Source: Micromonospora inositola (GTDB taxonomy: Bacteria; Actinomycetota; Actinomycetes; Mycobacteriales; Micromonosporaceae). From it: DNA of 64,000 nt. The DNA lies in assembly GCF_900090285.1 (NCBI RefSeq), contig NZ_LT607754.1:1426001-1490000 (forward strand), written 5' to 3'. The notes beneath the pieces were generated by a model that was given only the letters and a program-made list of their open reading frames with translations, was not told the DNA's origin and did no database searches. The position numbers and the translations under genes were made by a program. Shown here in pieces: positions 41,707-50,329 of this stretch (positions within the stretch are counted from its first letter, which is position 1; each line of letters begins with the position of its first letter).

Positions 41707-42147
41707 ATGACGATCCAGCGGATGGACAACGTCCTGATCGTTGTCGACGACCTTGACGCTGTTATTGCGTTCTTCATCGAACTTGGCATGGAGCTGGAGG
41801 GCAAGGCGCCAGTCGAGGGACGTTGGGTCGAGCGTGTCATCGGGATCGATGACGTCCGACAGGACATCGCGATGCTGCGGACCCCGGACGGCCACGGCCG
41901 GATCGAGCTGGCGATGTTCCATACGCCGAAGGCGATCAGCGCCGAGCCGAAGGATGCACCGGCGAACACGCTGGGCATTCGTCGCATCATGTTCGCCGTC
42001 GACGACATCGAGGACGTCGTTGCCCGCCTGCGTACCCACGGCGCCGAACTCGTCGGCGAGCTGGCGCAGTACGAGGACAGCTATCGGCTTTGCTACGTCC
42101 GCGGCCCGGAGGGCATCATCGTCGGACTGGCCGAACAGCTCAGCTGA
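41707..42147 (+). CDS. VOC (glyoxalase/bleomycin-resistance) family protein
   Basis: This 146-residue protein has two beta-alpha-beta modules: MDNVLIVVDDLDAVIAFFIE at the start and RIMFAVDDIEDVVARLRTHG in the second. The last strand YVRGPEGIIVGLAE holds the usual glutamate ligand position. AAGGAG lies 6 bases before the ATG. Substrate unknown; possibly detoxification. It is a single gene between two IS110 remnants. Confidence 0.9.
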   Translation: MTIQRMDNVLIVVDDLDAVIAFFIELGMELEGKAPVEGRWVERVIGIDDVRQDIAMLRTPDGHGRIELAMFHTPKAISAEPKDAPANTLGIRRIMFAVDDIEDVVARLRTHGAELVGELAQYEDSYRLCYVRGPEGIIVGLAEQLS

Positions 42148-42449
42148 AGTCTGCCGAAGGGGACCGTGCAGCCAACCGCGCCCGACCGCCGATGGGCCAA
42201 GGCACCACCTGAGAAACCCTCGACGGCGGAGCACCTTGGCGGTGAGATCGAGCAGGCACTGCGGGCCGTGGGCTGGACCGATCGCGGCGCTGGTTCACGC
42301 GGTGAGGCAACGACGACCCGGGGTCCGCCGGCGAGCCGTCGTTGCCGAGCGCCCTCGGCGGCTACTTATCTACTGGTGGTACGACCGCGGCCCGGCCAGG
42401 CTTGGTCGAGGTGACCGGTGGGGTCGCTCTCTCATCGGCTGCCCAAAAG

Positions 42450-42592
42450 CCGGGACGGGCCCGGGAGGACACGTGGGGGCGACTCTGCAATCCAGCGCGG
42501 CCGATACGATCCCCATGATCGACACTTCGGAACAGTCACTTCCCGGACCCGCCGACACCAAGCCTAGAACACCACTCCTCGCCTCCTCTTGA
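42450..42592 (+). pseudogene. IS110-family transposase 3' end, second copy
   Basis: GPGGHVGATLQSSAADTIPM and SLPGPADTKPRTPLLASS to a stop at 42592 match the 3' end of the fragment at 39761-40273. The similarity continues past the stop into GGGGTGCCATG. The preceding 42148-42450 shows only scrambled coding-like sequence (for example LLIYWWYDRG), which I cannot assign. Confidence 0.65.
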
Positions 42593-42678
42593 CCAGAGGG
42601 GTGCCATGAGAGGTCATCTGGCTGCGGCCGGATCGCGGGTACCGCCGCCACGGACGCGTGACCGGGCCGTTGTGCCAC

Positions 42679-42719
42679 ACAATACCTGGCAGTACTATGC
42701 ACAATACTTCTAGGGTATG
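42679..42719. promoter_or_regulatory. Probable PadR operator
   Basis: ACAATAC occurs at 42679 and again exactly 22 bp later at 42701, about two helical turns. ATAC and GTAT arms also face each other at 42704-42718. It lies 18 bp upstream of the padR start. Autorepression is inferred. Confidence 0.55.
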
Positions 42720-42736
42720 GAACGGGGTGAGTTCTC

Positions 42737-43111
42737 GTGAAGGTCGCCAAGGATTTGGTGGCCGCCTCGGCGACACCGATGGTGCTCGGCATCCTGGCCG
42801 AGGGGGAGAGCTACGGCTACGCCATCCTCAGGCGGATCAACGAGCTGTCCGGTGGCGAGCTGGACTGGACCGAGGGGCTGCTCTACCCGTTGCTGCACCG
42901 GCTTGAGCGCCTCGGTTATTCGGAGTCGAGCTGGCAGTCGGTAGCCGGCGGGCGGCGGCGCAAGTACTACCGCATCACTGACAAGGGCCTGGCTGAGTTG
43001 GCCGAGCAACGCCGCCAGTGGGACACGGTCACCGACGCGCTCAAGGAGATCTGGCTCGGCCTCGGCGACCGCAGGCCGCTGACGGCGATCCCGCTGGAGT
43101 GCCGGGCATGA
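42737..43111 (+). CDS. PadR family transcriptional regulator
   Basis: This 124-residue PadR-type winged helix contains TPMVLGILAEGESYGYAILR, LDWTEGLLYPLLHRLERLGY and the wing GGRRRKYYRITDKGLAEL. The C-terminal dimer helix is short, as in PadR-s2 members. The GTG start lacks a clear ribosome site. Its stop overlaps the next start (ATGA), a common pairing of PadR regulators with a membrane protein that they control. Confidence 0.92.
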   Translation: MKVAKDLVAASATPMVLGILAEGESYGYAILRRINELSGGELDWTEGLLYPLLHRLERLGYSESSWQSVAGGRRRKYYRITDKGLAELAEQRRQWDTVTDALKEIWLGLGDRRPLTAIPLECRA

Positions 43112-44484
43112 CGGCGCGGGAGGGTCAGGAGGAGTTGGAGGCGCAGTTCGAGCAGTGGCGTCGCTACGTGCTCCGCCGCAGGGAACTGCAGCCGTCCGAC
43201 GTCGACGAACTCGAAGACCATCTCCGCGGATCCGTCGACGAGCTCATAGCTGCAGGCCTGAGCCCGGACGAGGCGTTCCTCGTCGCGGTGAAGCGGATGG
43301 GCAGCCTCGACGAACTGTCGCGCGAGTTCGCCCGGGAGCATTCGGAACGATTGTGGAAGCAGTTGGTGCTTACCGGCGACCCTGACAGCCCGGCGGCGGA
43401 CACGCACTCACGGCGGGACATGTGGGCGATGGTCCTCTGCGGGGCGGGCGCGGCGGTGTCCATCAAGGTGCCGGAGCTGTTCGGGCTGAGGTTGGCGGAC
43501 GACGGCGCGTTCTACGCGCGGAACTTCACCCTGTTCGCCCTGCCCTGGCTGGCGGTCTTCCTGGCCTGGCGCCGACAGGCCCGACGCCCGCTGATCGGGA
43601 CACTGGTGGCGCTGTTCGGGCTCGGCGCGGTGGCGGCCAACGCCTACCCCCTGGCCGAGGAGTCAAAGTCGCTGGTCCTCACCAGCATCCACCTCCCCAT
43701 CGCCCTGTGGCTTGTGGTGGGTCTGGCCTACGTTGCCGACGACTGGCGCTCCTCGCGCCGACGCATGGACTTCATCCGCTTCACCGGCGAGTGGTTCATC
43801 TACTTCATACTCATCGCCCTCGGCGGCGGTGTGCTCAGCTTGTTCCTGTTCCACACCTTCAATGCCATCGGGATCATCCCGCAGGAGTTCATCTCGCAGT
43901 GGCTCCTGCCCTGCGGCGCCGTGGCCGGGGCTGTCGTGGCCGGGTGGCTGGTCGAGGCCAAGCAGAGCGTGGTCGAAAATATCGCCCCGGTGCTCACGCG
44001 GCTATTCACTCCGCTGTTCACGGCAGCACTGCTGGCCTTCCTCGTCGCCGTCGTCTGGACCAGCCATGGCATCAACGTGGAGCGCGAAGCACTGATCCTG
44101 TTCGACCTCCTGCTGGTCGTGGTGCTGGGGCTACTGCTCTACTCGATCTCAGCCCGCGATCCGCTGGCCCCGACCGGCCTGTTCGACAAACTTCAGCTCG
44201 CTCTCGTGGTCAGCGCGTTGGCAATCGACGTACTGGTACTGCTCGCGATCACCGGACGCATCACCGACGAGTACGGCACCACACCCAACAGGGCTGCGGC
44301 GCTCGGCGAGAACGTCATCCTGCTGGCCAACCTCGCCTACTCGGCGTGGCTGTTGCTGAGGTTCATCCGGCGGCGCACACCGTTCGCGGCGCTCGAGCGC
44401 TGGCAGACCGGCTACCTACCCGTGTACGCCGTGTGGGCCTGGATCGTGGTCCTCCTCTTCCCTCCGTTGTTCAGCTATGTCTGA
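43108..44484 (+). CDS. Permease-prefix domain 1 membrane protein
   Basis: This 458-residue protein has a soluble helical N-terminus (about residues 1-90: DELEDHLRGSVDELIAAGLS, then AFLVAVKRMGSLDELSREFA), the 'permease prefix domain 1'. About ten transmembrane helices follow, with no recognised transporter domain. Such proteins are nearly always coupled to a PadR regulator, as here by a 4-bp overlap. It sits in the membrane; function is unknown, perhaps stress sensing or small-molecule traffic. Confidence 0.88.
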   Translation: MTAREGQEELEAQFEQWRRYVLRRRELQPSDVDELEDHLRGSVDELIAAGLSPDEAFLVAVKRMGSLDELSREFAREHSERLWKQLVLTGDPDSPAADTHSRRDMWAMVLCGAGAAVSIKVPELFGLRLADDGAFYARNFTLFALPWLAVFLAWRRQARRPLIGTLVALFGLGAVAANAYPLAEESKSLVLTSIHLPIALWLVVGLAYVADDWRSSRRRMDFIRFTGEWFIYFILIALGGGVLSLFLFHTFNAIGIIPQEFISQWLLPCGAVAGAVVAGWLVEAKQSVVENIAPVLTRLFTPLFTAALLAFLVAVVWTSHGINVEREALILFDLLLVVVLGLLLYSISARDPLAPTGLFDKLQLALVVSALAIDVLVLLAITGRITDEYGTTPNRAAALGENVILLANLAYSAWLLLRFIRRRTPFAALERWQTGYLPVYAVWAWIVVLLFPPLFSYV

Positions 44485-44648
44485 CCGAGAAGGTCCACCC
44501 CATGACGGCGATGTCGACGACCCGCCCATCGGTGTGACAGGCCTGCCGCATCGCTTGCGTGCCAAACACGCGCGTCCGGCCCAATCGTGCGCAGGAAACA
44601 CGGATGGTTCTCCGCAGGTGCCCCTCATCGTCGCCAAGCCCTGTCACT

Positions 44649-44682
44649 CAACGTGACATATGGTCGGCGGCATGAGCGTGCG
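44649..44682 (+). repeat. Dispersed CGGCA repeat copy
   Basis: TGGTCGGCGGCATGAGCGTG with flanking bases matches the 3' box, preceded by CAACGTGACA as in the long copies. Confidence 0.6.
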
Positions 44683-44937
44683 TTGCCGTGAAAGGCTGGG
44701 AGGCACCAGGTTGGCGATCTCGCATGCGCGAAGTGGCTCACCCCAGGGTCCTGCCTGGCATGTGTCTGCACGCCGAATCCCCGCACCCCACCCGATCAGC
44801 GCACGCCGCACGGAGGATCCACCGCACCTGGATGGACGAGGCCGAGGCCATTGGCGCCGGCGTTCTGATACGCGCAGGGACTCAGCGTGTGGGCAGTTGC
44901 CCTGGGGCGCCCCCGCATGAAGATTCAAATGTGACAC

Positions 44938-44949
44938 GTGAACGTTCAC
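44938..44949. promoter_or_regulatory. GTGAACGTTCAC operator upstream of MarR
   Basis: This perfect 12-bp palindrome lies 18 bp before the MarR start. The core TGAACGTTCA also occurs twice upstream of the FMN reductase at 49524 and 49558, suggesting one regulon. Confidence 0.7.
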
Positions 44950-44967
44950 GCCAGTTAGACTCCGGGC

Positions 44968-45513
44968 ATGCCTGAACAGCCTCCACGCCCGAACGATCAG
45001 CCGCGCTGGCTGACTCCGGCAGAGCTGGAGACATGGCAGCAATTCGCCCTGATGCTGCACAAACTGCCCATTGCCCTGGAAGCGCAGCTGCAGCAGGACG
45101 CGGACCTTAGTTACGTCGAGTACTACGTCCTCGCCGGACTGGCCGACCAACCGGGACACCGCATGCGAATGAGCGACCTGGCCGTCCTCGCCAACGCCGA
45201 GCTGTCCCGTCTCTCCCACATGATCAGCAGGATGGAGCGCCGGGGTTTCGTCCGCCGCGAACCAGACCCCACCAATGGCCGCTACACCCACGCGATCCTG
45301 ACCGAAGCCGGCCACGCCCATCTCGTCGAGGCCGCCCCGGGGCACGTGGCCCGGGTACGCGACCTCGTCTACGACGTTCTCGACCCCGCCGAGCTGGACA
45401 GCCTGCGCACCGCTGCCGAGAAGATCAGCGAGAGGATCGACCGCCGGGAGCAGCAGAGCTGCCCCCGCACGGACACCGCCCCTCAGCTGCCACAGCGCAA
45501 CGCCATGTCCTGA
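44968..45513 (+). CDS. MarR family transcriptional regulator
   Basis: This 181-residue protein has a MarR winged helix at about residues 50-140: LSYVEYYVLAGLADQPGHRM, then LAVLANAELSRLSHMISRME and the wing RREPDPTNGRYTHAILTEAG. The ligand pocket cannot be predicted and no OhrR-type cysteine is present. Its own operator is the palindrome at 44938. The same core sites lie upstream of the NADPH-dependent FMN reductase, and an MFS pump lies between, so a response to quinones or electrophiles is a reasonable inference. Confidence 0.9.
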   Translation: MPEQPPRPNDQPRWLTPAELETWQQFALMLHKLPIALEAQLQQDADLSYVEYYVLAGLADQPGHRMRMSDLAVLANAELSRLSHMISRMERRGFVRREPDPTNGRYTHAILTEAGHAHLVEAAPGHVARVRDLVYDVLDPAELDSLRTAAEKISERIDRREQQSCPRTDTAPQLPQRNAMS

Positions 45514-46043
45514 TGGGCCGCGATGGGGGCGAGGCCGGGCATCCGGCGTCCCGCATGCCATCGCCGCCGTGTCGCGACCCCTGGCCTGGAATCTGCAGAA
45601 GCGGTCGCCTCGTAGGGACACTGACGCCGCGGCACCTCTGGTCACCGGCACCGACACGATCCGGAACGGAGCTTCGTCCCTGACAATGTCGCCGGTGAAG
45701 CCACCCGCATCAGCAAACAGACTGAGGGCCTGCTCACCCAGACCCATCTGTCGCTGGCACGGGCTCTGCGCCCACGCGTCCAGCACCCGGCAGCGCTGCT
45801 GATGCTCCAGCAGGTCAGCCAGCGCCGGCCCATGTGACCGCCTTGCGCCAGGCGCCGTTCGAGCGGCTATCCCCTCCGAGCAGCAGAAGCCTCGGCGAGA
45901 TCGTGGAGATCGTCGTCGAGGGTCTTCAGCCGGACGAACTGCGGACCTGCCCTGACTCCGCTGAGCCACTCACTCAGGGAGCCGTGGGTGCGCGGCGCTC
46001 CGCCACGCTCCCACGACAGGTTTCGTCAGGGGGACCTGGTGCC
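45514..46043. other. Decayed region without intact gene
   Basis: The minus strand at about 45570-45830 reads like real protein (LGEQALSLFADAGGFTGDIV, then EAPFRIVSVPVTRGAAASVS), but no start, stop or family can be assigned and the frame is lost on both sides. I treat it as a gene remnant. Confidence 0.35.
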
Positions 46044-47552
46044 TCAGTGGGCGACCACCGGCACCGCCACCTCGTCCTCGGCGCCCTCGCGGCCCGTACG
46101 GCCGACGTTGACCAGAGACAGGACGATCAGCGTGGCGAGCACCAGCATGCCGATGGCGAACCAGATGGCGTTGGTGTAGCCGTGCACCACGCCCTGCAGC
46201 TGGACCAGCTGCTGCTGCGGCTTCGTCGCGGCGTTGGCGATGTGGTCCTGGACGTACGAGGTCGTCACGGAGGTGGCGATCGTGTTCAGCAGGGCCGTGC
46301 CGATCGCGCCGCCCACCTGCTGCGAGGTGTTGACCATCGCGGAGGCGACACCGGCGTCCCGGGGCTCGACGCCCAGAGTGGCCAGGGACATGGCGGGCAT
46401 GAACGTCATACCCATGCCGAGACCGAGCAGCGCCAGAGCCGGCAGGACGGTCGAGGCGTAGGACGAGCCGATCTCCAGCTGCGCCAGCAGGAACATGCCG
46501 GCCGCGGCCACCAGGAAGCCGGAGCCCATCAGGAACCGGGCCGGAACGCGGGTCATCAGACGCGGCCCGATCTGCGTCGAGCCGACCATCATGCCCGCCA
46601 CCATCGGCAGGAAGCAGAACCCGCTCTTGACCGGCGAGTAGCCCTTCACGACCTGCAGGTAGTAGGTCAGGAACAGGAAGGTGCCGAACATCGCGATGAC
46701 CGCGATGCCGAGGGAGAGGTAGACGCCGCCGCGGTTGCGGTCCGTGACCACTCGCAGGGGCAGCAGCGGTGCCTTGACCCTGGCCTCGGTGAGGACGAAG
46801 GCGAGTAGCAGGACCACTGACCCGCCGAACAGGGAGATGGTCGTGGTGTCGCCCCAGCCGTGAGACTCGGCGCGAGTGAAGCCGTAGACCAGCGAGGCCA
46901 GGGCCAGGGTGGACAGGACGACGCCGGGGATGTCGAGCGGGGAGCGGTTGCGGCTACCCTCGGGCTCGCGGACGACGAAGTAGGCGCCGGCCGCCGCGAC
47001 GATCGCGAACGGGATGTTGACGAAGAACGTCCAGCGCCAGTCCAGGTACTCGGTGAGCACACCGCCGAGGATGAAGCCGACGGCGCTGCCGCCGCCGGCG
47101 ATCGCGCCGTAGATGCCGAACGCCTTGGCGCGCTCTTTGGCGTCCGTGAACATCACGGCGAGCAGCGAGAGCGCGGCGGGGGCGAGCAGGGCGCCGAAGA
47201 CGCCCTGGAGGGCGCGGGCCCCGAACATCGTCGTGCCGGTGGTCGCCGCGCCGCCGAGCGCGGAGGCGGCGGCGAAACCGATCAGGCCTATGACGAAGGC
47301 GCGCTTGCGGCCCCACAGGTCGGCCACCCGGCCGCCGAACAGGACCAGGCCGCCGAAGGCCAGGGCGTACGCCGTGACGACCCACTGCCGGTCGCCGTCG
47401 GAGATGCCCAGGTCCTGCTGGGCGGAGGGCAGGGCGATGTTCACGATGGTGGCGTCGAGGACGACGATCAGCTGGGCGAGCGCGATGAAGACGAGCGCTT
47501 TCCAGCGCTCGGCGTGCGCGTCGCCGGCAGCCTTGAAGGCTGTTCGAGACAT
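46044..47552 (-). CDS. DHA2-family MFS transporter (EmrB/QacA type)
   Basis: This 502-residue exporter has 14 predicted helices. TM1 carries VVLDATIVNIALPSAQQDLG, motif A is GGRVADLWGRKRAF, and TM5 carries the antiporter motif GGGSAVGFILGGVLTEYLDW. It should expel cationic or hydrophobic drugs using the proton gradient. The ATG at 47552 matches the family N-terminus; an upstream frame is open but unlike coding sequence. It lies between the MarR gene and an oxidoreductase cluster. Control by that MarR is possible, but no TGAACGTTCA site is seen directly upstream. Confidence 0.92.
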   Translation of the reverse strand: MSRTAFKAAGDAHAERWKALVFIALAQLIVVLDATIVNIALPSAQQDLGISDGDRQWVVTAYALAFGGLVLFGGRVADLWGRKRAFVIGLIGFAAASALGGAATTGTTMFGARALQGVFGALLAPAALSLLAVMFTDAKERAKAFGIYGAIAGGGSAVGFILGGVLTEYLDWRWTFFVNIPFAIVAAAGAYFVVREPEGSRNRSPLDIPGVVLSTLALASLVYGFTRAESHGWGDTTTISLFGGSVVLLLAFVLTEARVKAPLLPLRVVTDRNRGGVYLSLGIAVIAMFGTFLFLTYYLQVVKGYSPVKSGFCFLPMVAGMMVGSTQIGPRLMTRVPARFLMGSGFLVAAAGMFLLAQLEIGSSYASTVLPALALLGLGMGMTFMPAMSLATLGVEPRDAGVASAMVNTSQQVGGAIGTALLNTIATSVTTSYVQDHIANAATKPQQQLVQLQGVVHGYTNAIWFAIGMLVLATLIVLSLVNVGRTGREGAEDEVAVPVVAH

Positions 47553-48139
47553 GAGGGTATCCACTTCGGGACTTCGTGAGGAACAGACTGGCTGAAGGTG
47601 CCTGAGGACGTGCTTCGAAGGGATCACCGCATCCGCGAAGGCCTCCTCCGCGGAGAAGGTGACTTCTTTCCGGCGATACCCGCTCGCGTCGTCAGCACGC
47701 TGGGCGGCACTCCGCCCCGGACCCCCGCCCCGTGCCTGGTCAGGGCGTGAGGTCGATGATGCGGACCGGCTGGTCTCGCTGACGGGCCGCCACGTGGACA
47801 GGCATCCGCTGGGCCGACCGTCCTCGATCGGGGAGTGGGCGAACGCGGCTACCTGGACGGGCCGACTCGGTGGGCGAGTTCTAGGCGGTAGCCATAGCCG
47901 GGGGAACTGTGCTCAGGCGGGCCAGTCTTGAAGCACCCACCGTACGCATACGCTTGCGCTTCTCCGGGCTCAGACGTTCGGCAGATAGTGGCTCGGTGCT
48001 GGTCCCGGAACCTGAACCCTGTCCGTTCCGTTCCGGGACACCGCCCGCTCCGCCTGTTGCCGTACCAGCCCGCACGGTGGCGATCCGACCTGCTTGGTGG
48101 CTCAGCGGCGACCGGCATCGCGGTTCCGCTGACCGGTGG
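47553..48139. other. Intergenic/decayed stretch
   Basis: No gene is supported in these 587 bp. Some frames look coding-like (minus strand near 47700-47880), but no motif, start or stop defines a product. It contains no copy of the dispersed repeat. Confidence 0.4.
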
Positions 48140-48550
48140 TCAGGGCTTCCGGCGGCTGAAAGCTGAGATCAACACGGCGGCGACCGCGACGTGCATCAGC
48201 GCCAGGATCGTCTTGGCTGCCCCGGTTGCCTCGAAGATGAACAGGGGCAGGAAAGATACCAACAACACCAACACGGCAAGGGCGGTCCACACGACCGGTG
48301 CGCTGCGGGTAAACCGGCCCAGCATCGCCCGCGCACCCCAGCCGAGCAGGCTGACGGCGAGCGTGAACGTGACGGTGAGCGGCAGGCCAACCACTGAGGG
48401 CGCCTGGCCATTACGGGGGTCGACACGCAGCTCGATACCCAGAATCTGGGCGGCCGTCCAGAGCAGCGCGGCGGCCAGGACGGCACCGCCGACCGTGAGA
48501 GCGCCGACGCGCAGCCGCGCGGCTGTCGGGGGGACGGACGTGCTGGTCAT
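48140..48550 (-). CDS. DUF6069 small membrane protein
   Basis: This 136-residue protein has four transmembrane helices (about residues 18-38, 58-78, 87-108 and 112-130). It contains DPRNGQAPSVVGLPLTVTFT, the loop typical of DUF6069 proteins, whose function is unknown. AAGGAG lies 6 bases before the ATG at 48550. It follows the decayed oxidoreductase, whose shifted frame reads straight into it, so the two were probably co-transcribed. Confidence 0.8.
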   Translation of the reverse strand: MTSTSVPPTAARLRVGALTVGGAVLAAALLWTAAQILGIELRVDPRNGQAPSVVGLPLTVTFTLAVSLLGWGARAMLGRFTRSAPVVWTALAVLVLLVSFLPLFIFEATGAAKTILALMHVAVAAVLISAFSRRKP

Positions 48551-48564
48551 CAGGGACTCCTTCA

Positions 48565-48786
48565 ATGGAACGAGGATGATCTTGCCGCGGGCGCGGCCGG
48601 ACTCGGCGTCGCGGTAACCGCGGCCAGGTCGGTGAGCGGACGGGACGCGGTGATGTCGACCCGGACGGCGCCGGCGTCGACGAGCGCGACCAGTGCGGCG
48701 AGGTGACTGGTGTCGTTGCGGGCCACGAAGTGCACCGCGTTGATCGGGGAGCCGGTGGGCACCTCGACCTGGACGGTGACGGACAC
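48565..48786 (-). pseudogene. NADP-dependent zinc-type oxidoreductase, C-terminal fragment, frameshifted
   Basis: The minus frame reads VQVEVPTGSPINAVHFVARN and GAVRVDITASRPLTDLAAV, the C-terminal part of quinone-reductase-like MDR proteins. A missing base near 48618 shifts the last motif (RDAESGRARGKIILVPL) to another frame, which then runs in frame through the start of the DUF6069 gene with no stop. The catalytic and NADP-binding parts are gone. Confidence 0.75.
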
Positions 48787-48850
48787 GACGACGCCACCGG
48801 CCTGAGGATGGACGGTTTTCCCGTCGCCTGCCTTCCGGTGGGCGAGGGCG

Positions 48851-49414
48851 TCAGACCCGGACCGTCTTGAGGGCGCGGGCCCAGGATTCCAGTTGGTCGA
48901 ACAGGGTGGTCGCGGCGGCGTCGTGCTGCTCTCCCGGCTTGAAGACGGAGAAGTTCTCGAAGTCCGTGAACAGCGAGAAGGACAGCTGCTGACGTACGTG
49001 GGCCAGCTGCAGTTCGCTGGCCACGCCCCGCAGGTGCTCGATGGCCCGAGCGCCGCCGAGGGAACCGTAGGAGACGAAGGCGGCGGCCTTGTTGTTCCAC
49101 TCGCCGTACAGGTAGTCGATCGCGTTCTTGAGTACGGCGGAGGTGGAGTGGTTGTACTCGGGGGTCACGAAGATGTAGCCGTCGAACTCGGCGATCTTGG
49201 TCGCCCATGCCTTGGTGTGCTCACCCTGGTACTGACCCATGGACGGCGGAATGGCCTCGTCCAGGTGGGGCAGCGGGAAGTCGGCGAGGTCGACCAGCTC
49301 GTACTCGGCGCCGGTGCGGGCGCCGGACCGGTCCACCACCCAGTCCGCGACAGCCTTGCCGTTGCGGCCGGGCCGGGTGCTGCCGAGGATGACGGCGATC
49401 TTCAGGTCACTCAT
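48851..49414 (-). CDS. NADPH-dependent FMN reductase
   Basis: This 187-residue flavodoxin-like reductase (YieF/ChrR type) opens IAVILGSTRPGRNGKAVADW with the FMN phosphate loop. It has VTPEYNHSTSAVLKNAIDYL (about residues 83-102), the family's PEYN signature, and YGSLGGARAIEHLR. It reduces quinones, azo compounds or metals with NADPH. AAGGAG precedes the ATG at 49414. Two TGAACGTTCA sites at 49524 and 49558 tie it to the MarR regulator at 44968. Confidence 0.93.
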   Translation of the reverse strand: MSDLKIAVILGSTRPGRNGKAVADWVVDRSGARTGAEYELVDLADFPLPHLDEAIPPSMGQYQGEHTKAWATKIAEFDGYIFVTPEYNHSTSAVLKNAIDYLYGEWNNKAAAFVSYGSLGGARAIEHLRGVASELQLAHVRQQLSFSLFTDFENFSVFKPGEQHDAAATTLFDQLESWARALKTVRV

Positions 49415-49519
49415 GCGGTTCTCTCCTTGATGGGCCGGCCGGCGCGAGGCTGAGCCGGCGGATGCGCGGCGGGCGCGGGTCGTGGCGCTGAGCCACAGGC
49501 ACCGGCCTGCCATACCCTT

Positions 49520-49571
49520 CACTTGAACGTTCACGTCTTACCTTAGACAGCAACACATGAACGTTCAAGTG
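49520..49571. promoter_or_regulatory. Paired TGAACGTTCA operators upstream of the FMN reductase
   Basis: CACTTGAACGTTCA (49520-49533) and its exact complement (49558-49571) form a 14-bp inverted repeat, and each half is itself built on the palindrome TGAACGTTCA. The same core occurs at the MarR gene (44938). Confidence 0.75.
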
Positions 49572-49850
49572 TGAGCTGCGACTCGTGAACCTTTGAGCCG
49601 TTGCTTGGGTGCGAAGTGCCCAACGCGTCGGGATTCGGGCAGGCTGAAGGGATGTGCCTGGGCTCACCCGACTGCTGCCGGACAGCTGCTGCCCGACGGG
49701 CAGCCGGGAACCGTCGGCGTAGACGCCGGCCGGCAGGGTCTGTCCCGGGGCTGCCTAACTTCACCAGATGTGCGAAGTTTCGATACCAGCTGTCGTGCGA
49801 CAGCCTGGGTTCAGGTTCAAACTGCCCGGGGATCTTGGTGGGACTGGGAC

Positions 49851-50212
49851 GTGCTGCACTTCGACGGCTCCCAGCTTCGGTTGGCCGCGGGACACGACCT
49901 GACCTACCACCACGGTCTCGAGGTGGTCTTCACCGACGTCGCATACCTGGCCTGCCCGACCCAGTTCTGGGATCCTCGGTTCCGAGAACCCACCCCTGAG
50001 GAGCGCGCACTGGTGCCTCGGCATGTCGGTGAAGAATCACCAGTGGTCGTTGCCTTCGACGTCGATGCACCGGCCGGGGGCGATCTTCTTTCCTGTCTCG
50101 TCGCAGCAGGGTCGTTGAGGTGGCACACGGCCTCGTCTACCGCTACTGGCGTGACAACCTCGCTGCTGGAGAACGACTGGCTCCGCACGTGCGGCCGCCG
50201 GAGCCATCCTGA
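49851..50212 (+). pseudogene. Hypothetical protein gene, frameshifted
   Basis: The frame from a GTG at 49851 encodes LHFDGSQLRLAAGHDLTYHH and VVFTDVAYLACPTQFWDPRF. Near 50105 a shift leads to another frame, VVEVAHGLVYRYWRDNLAAG, ending at 50212. The two parts read as one conserved-looking protein of about 120 residues that I do not recognise. The stretch 49572-49850 has no supported gene. Confidence 0.55.
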
Positions 50213-50269
50213 GGTCCGCACTTTGCCGGAGCCGCGGCTGCTACTGACAGCGACGCCCAGCGCGGCGTT

Positions 50270-50298
50270 GAGCGCACGCTCGGCGGCATGTGCGGACG
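50270..50298 (+). repeat. Dispersed CGGCA repeat copy
   Basis: CGCACGCTCGGCGGCATGTG with flanks lies just upstream of the GNAT gene. Confidence 0.55.
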
Positions 50299-50329
50299 CT
50301 GCTTGCTACTGGTCACCCTCTACGCTGCC

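Larger units (their letters stand above)
44485..44967. other. Intergenic stretch with one repeat copy and the MarR operator
   Basis: No gene is supported. It holds a repeat box at 44649-44682 and the palindrome at 44938-44949. Short frames here (for example a 12-codon ATG frame from 44503) have no family features. Confidence 0.5.
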
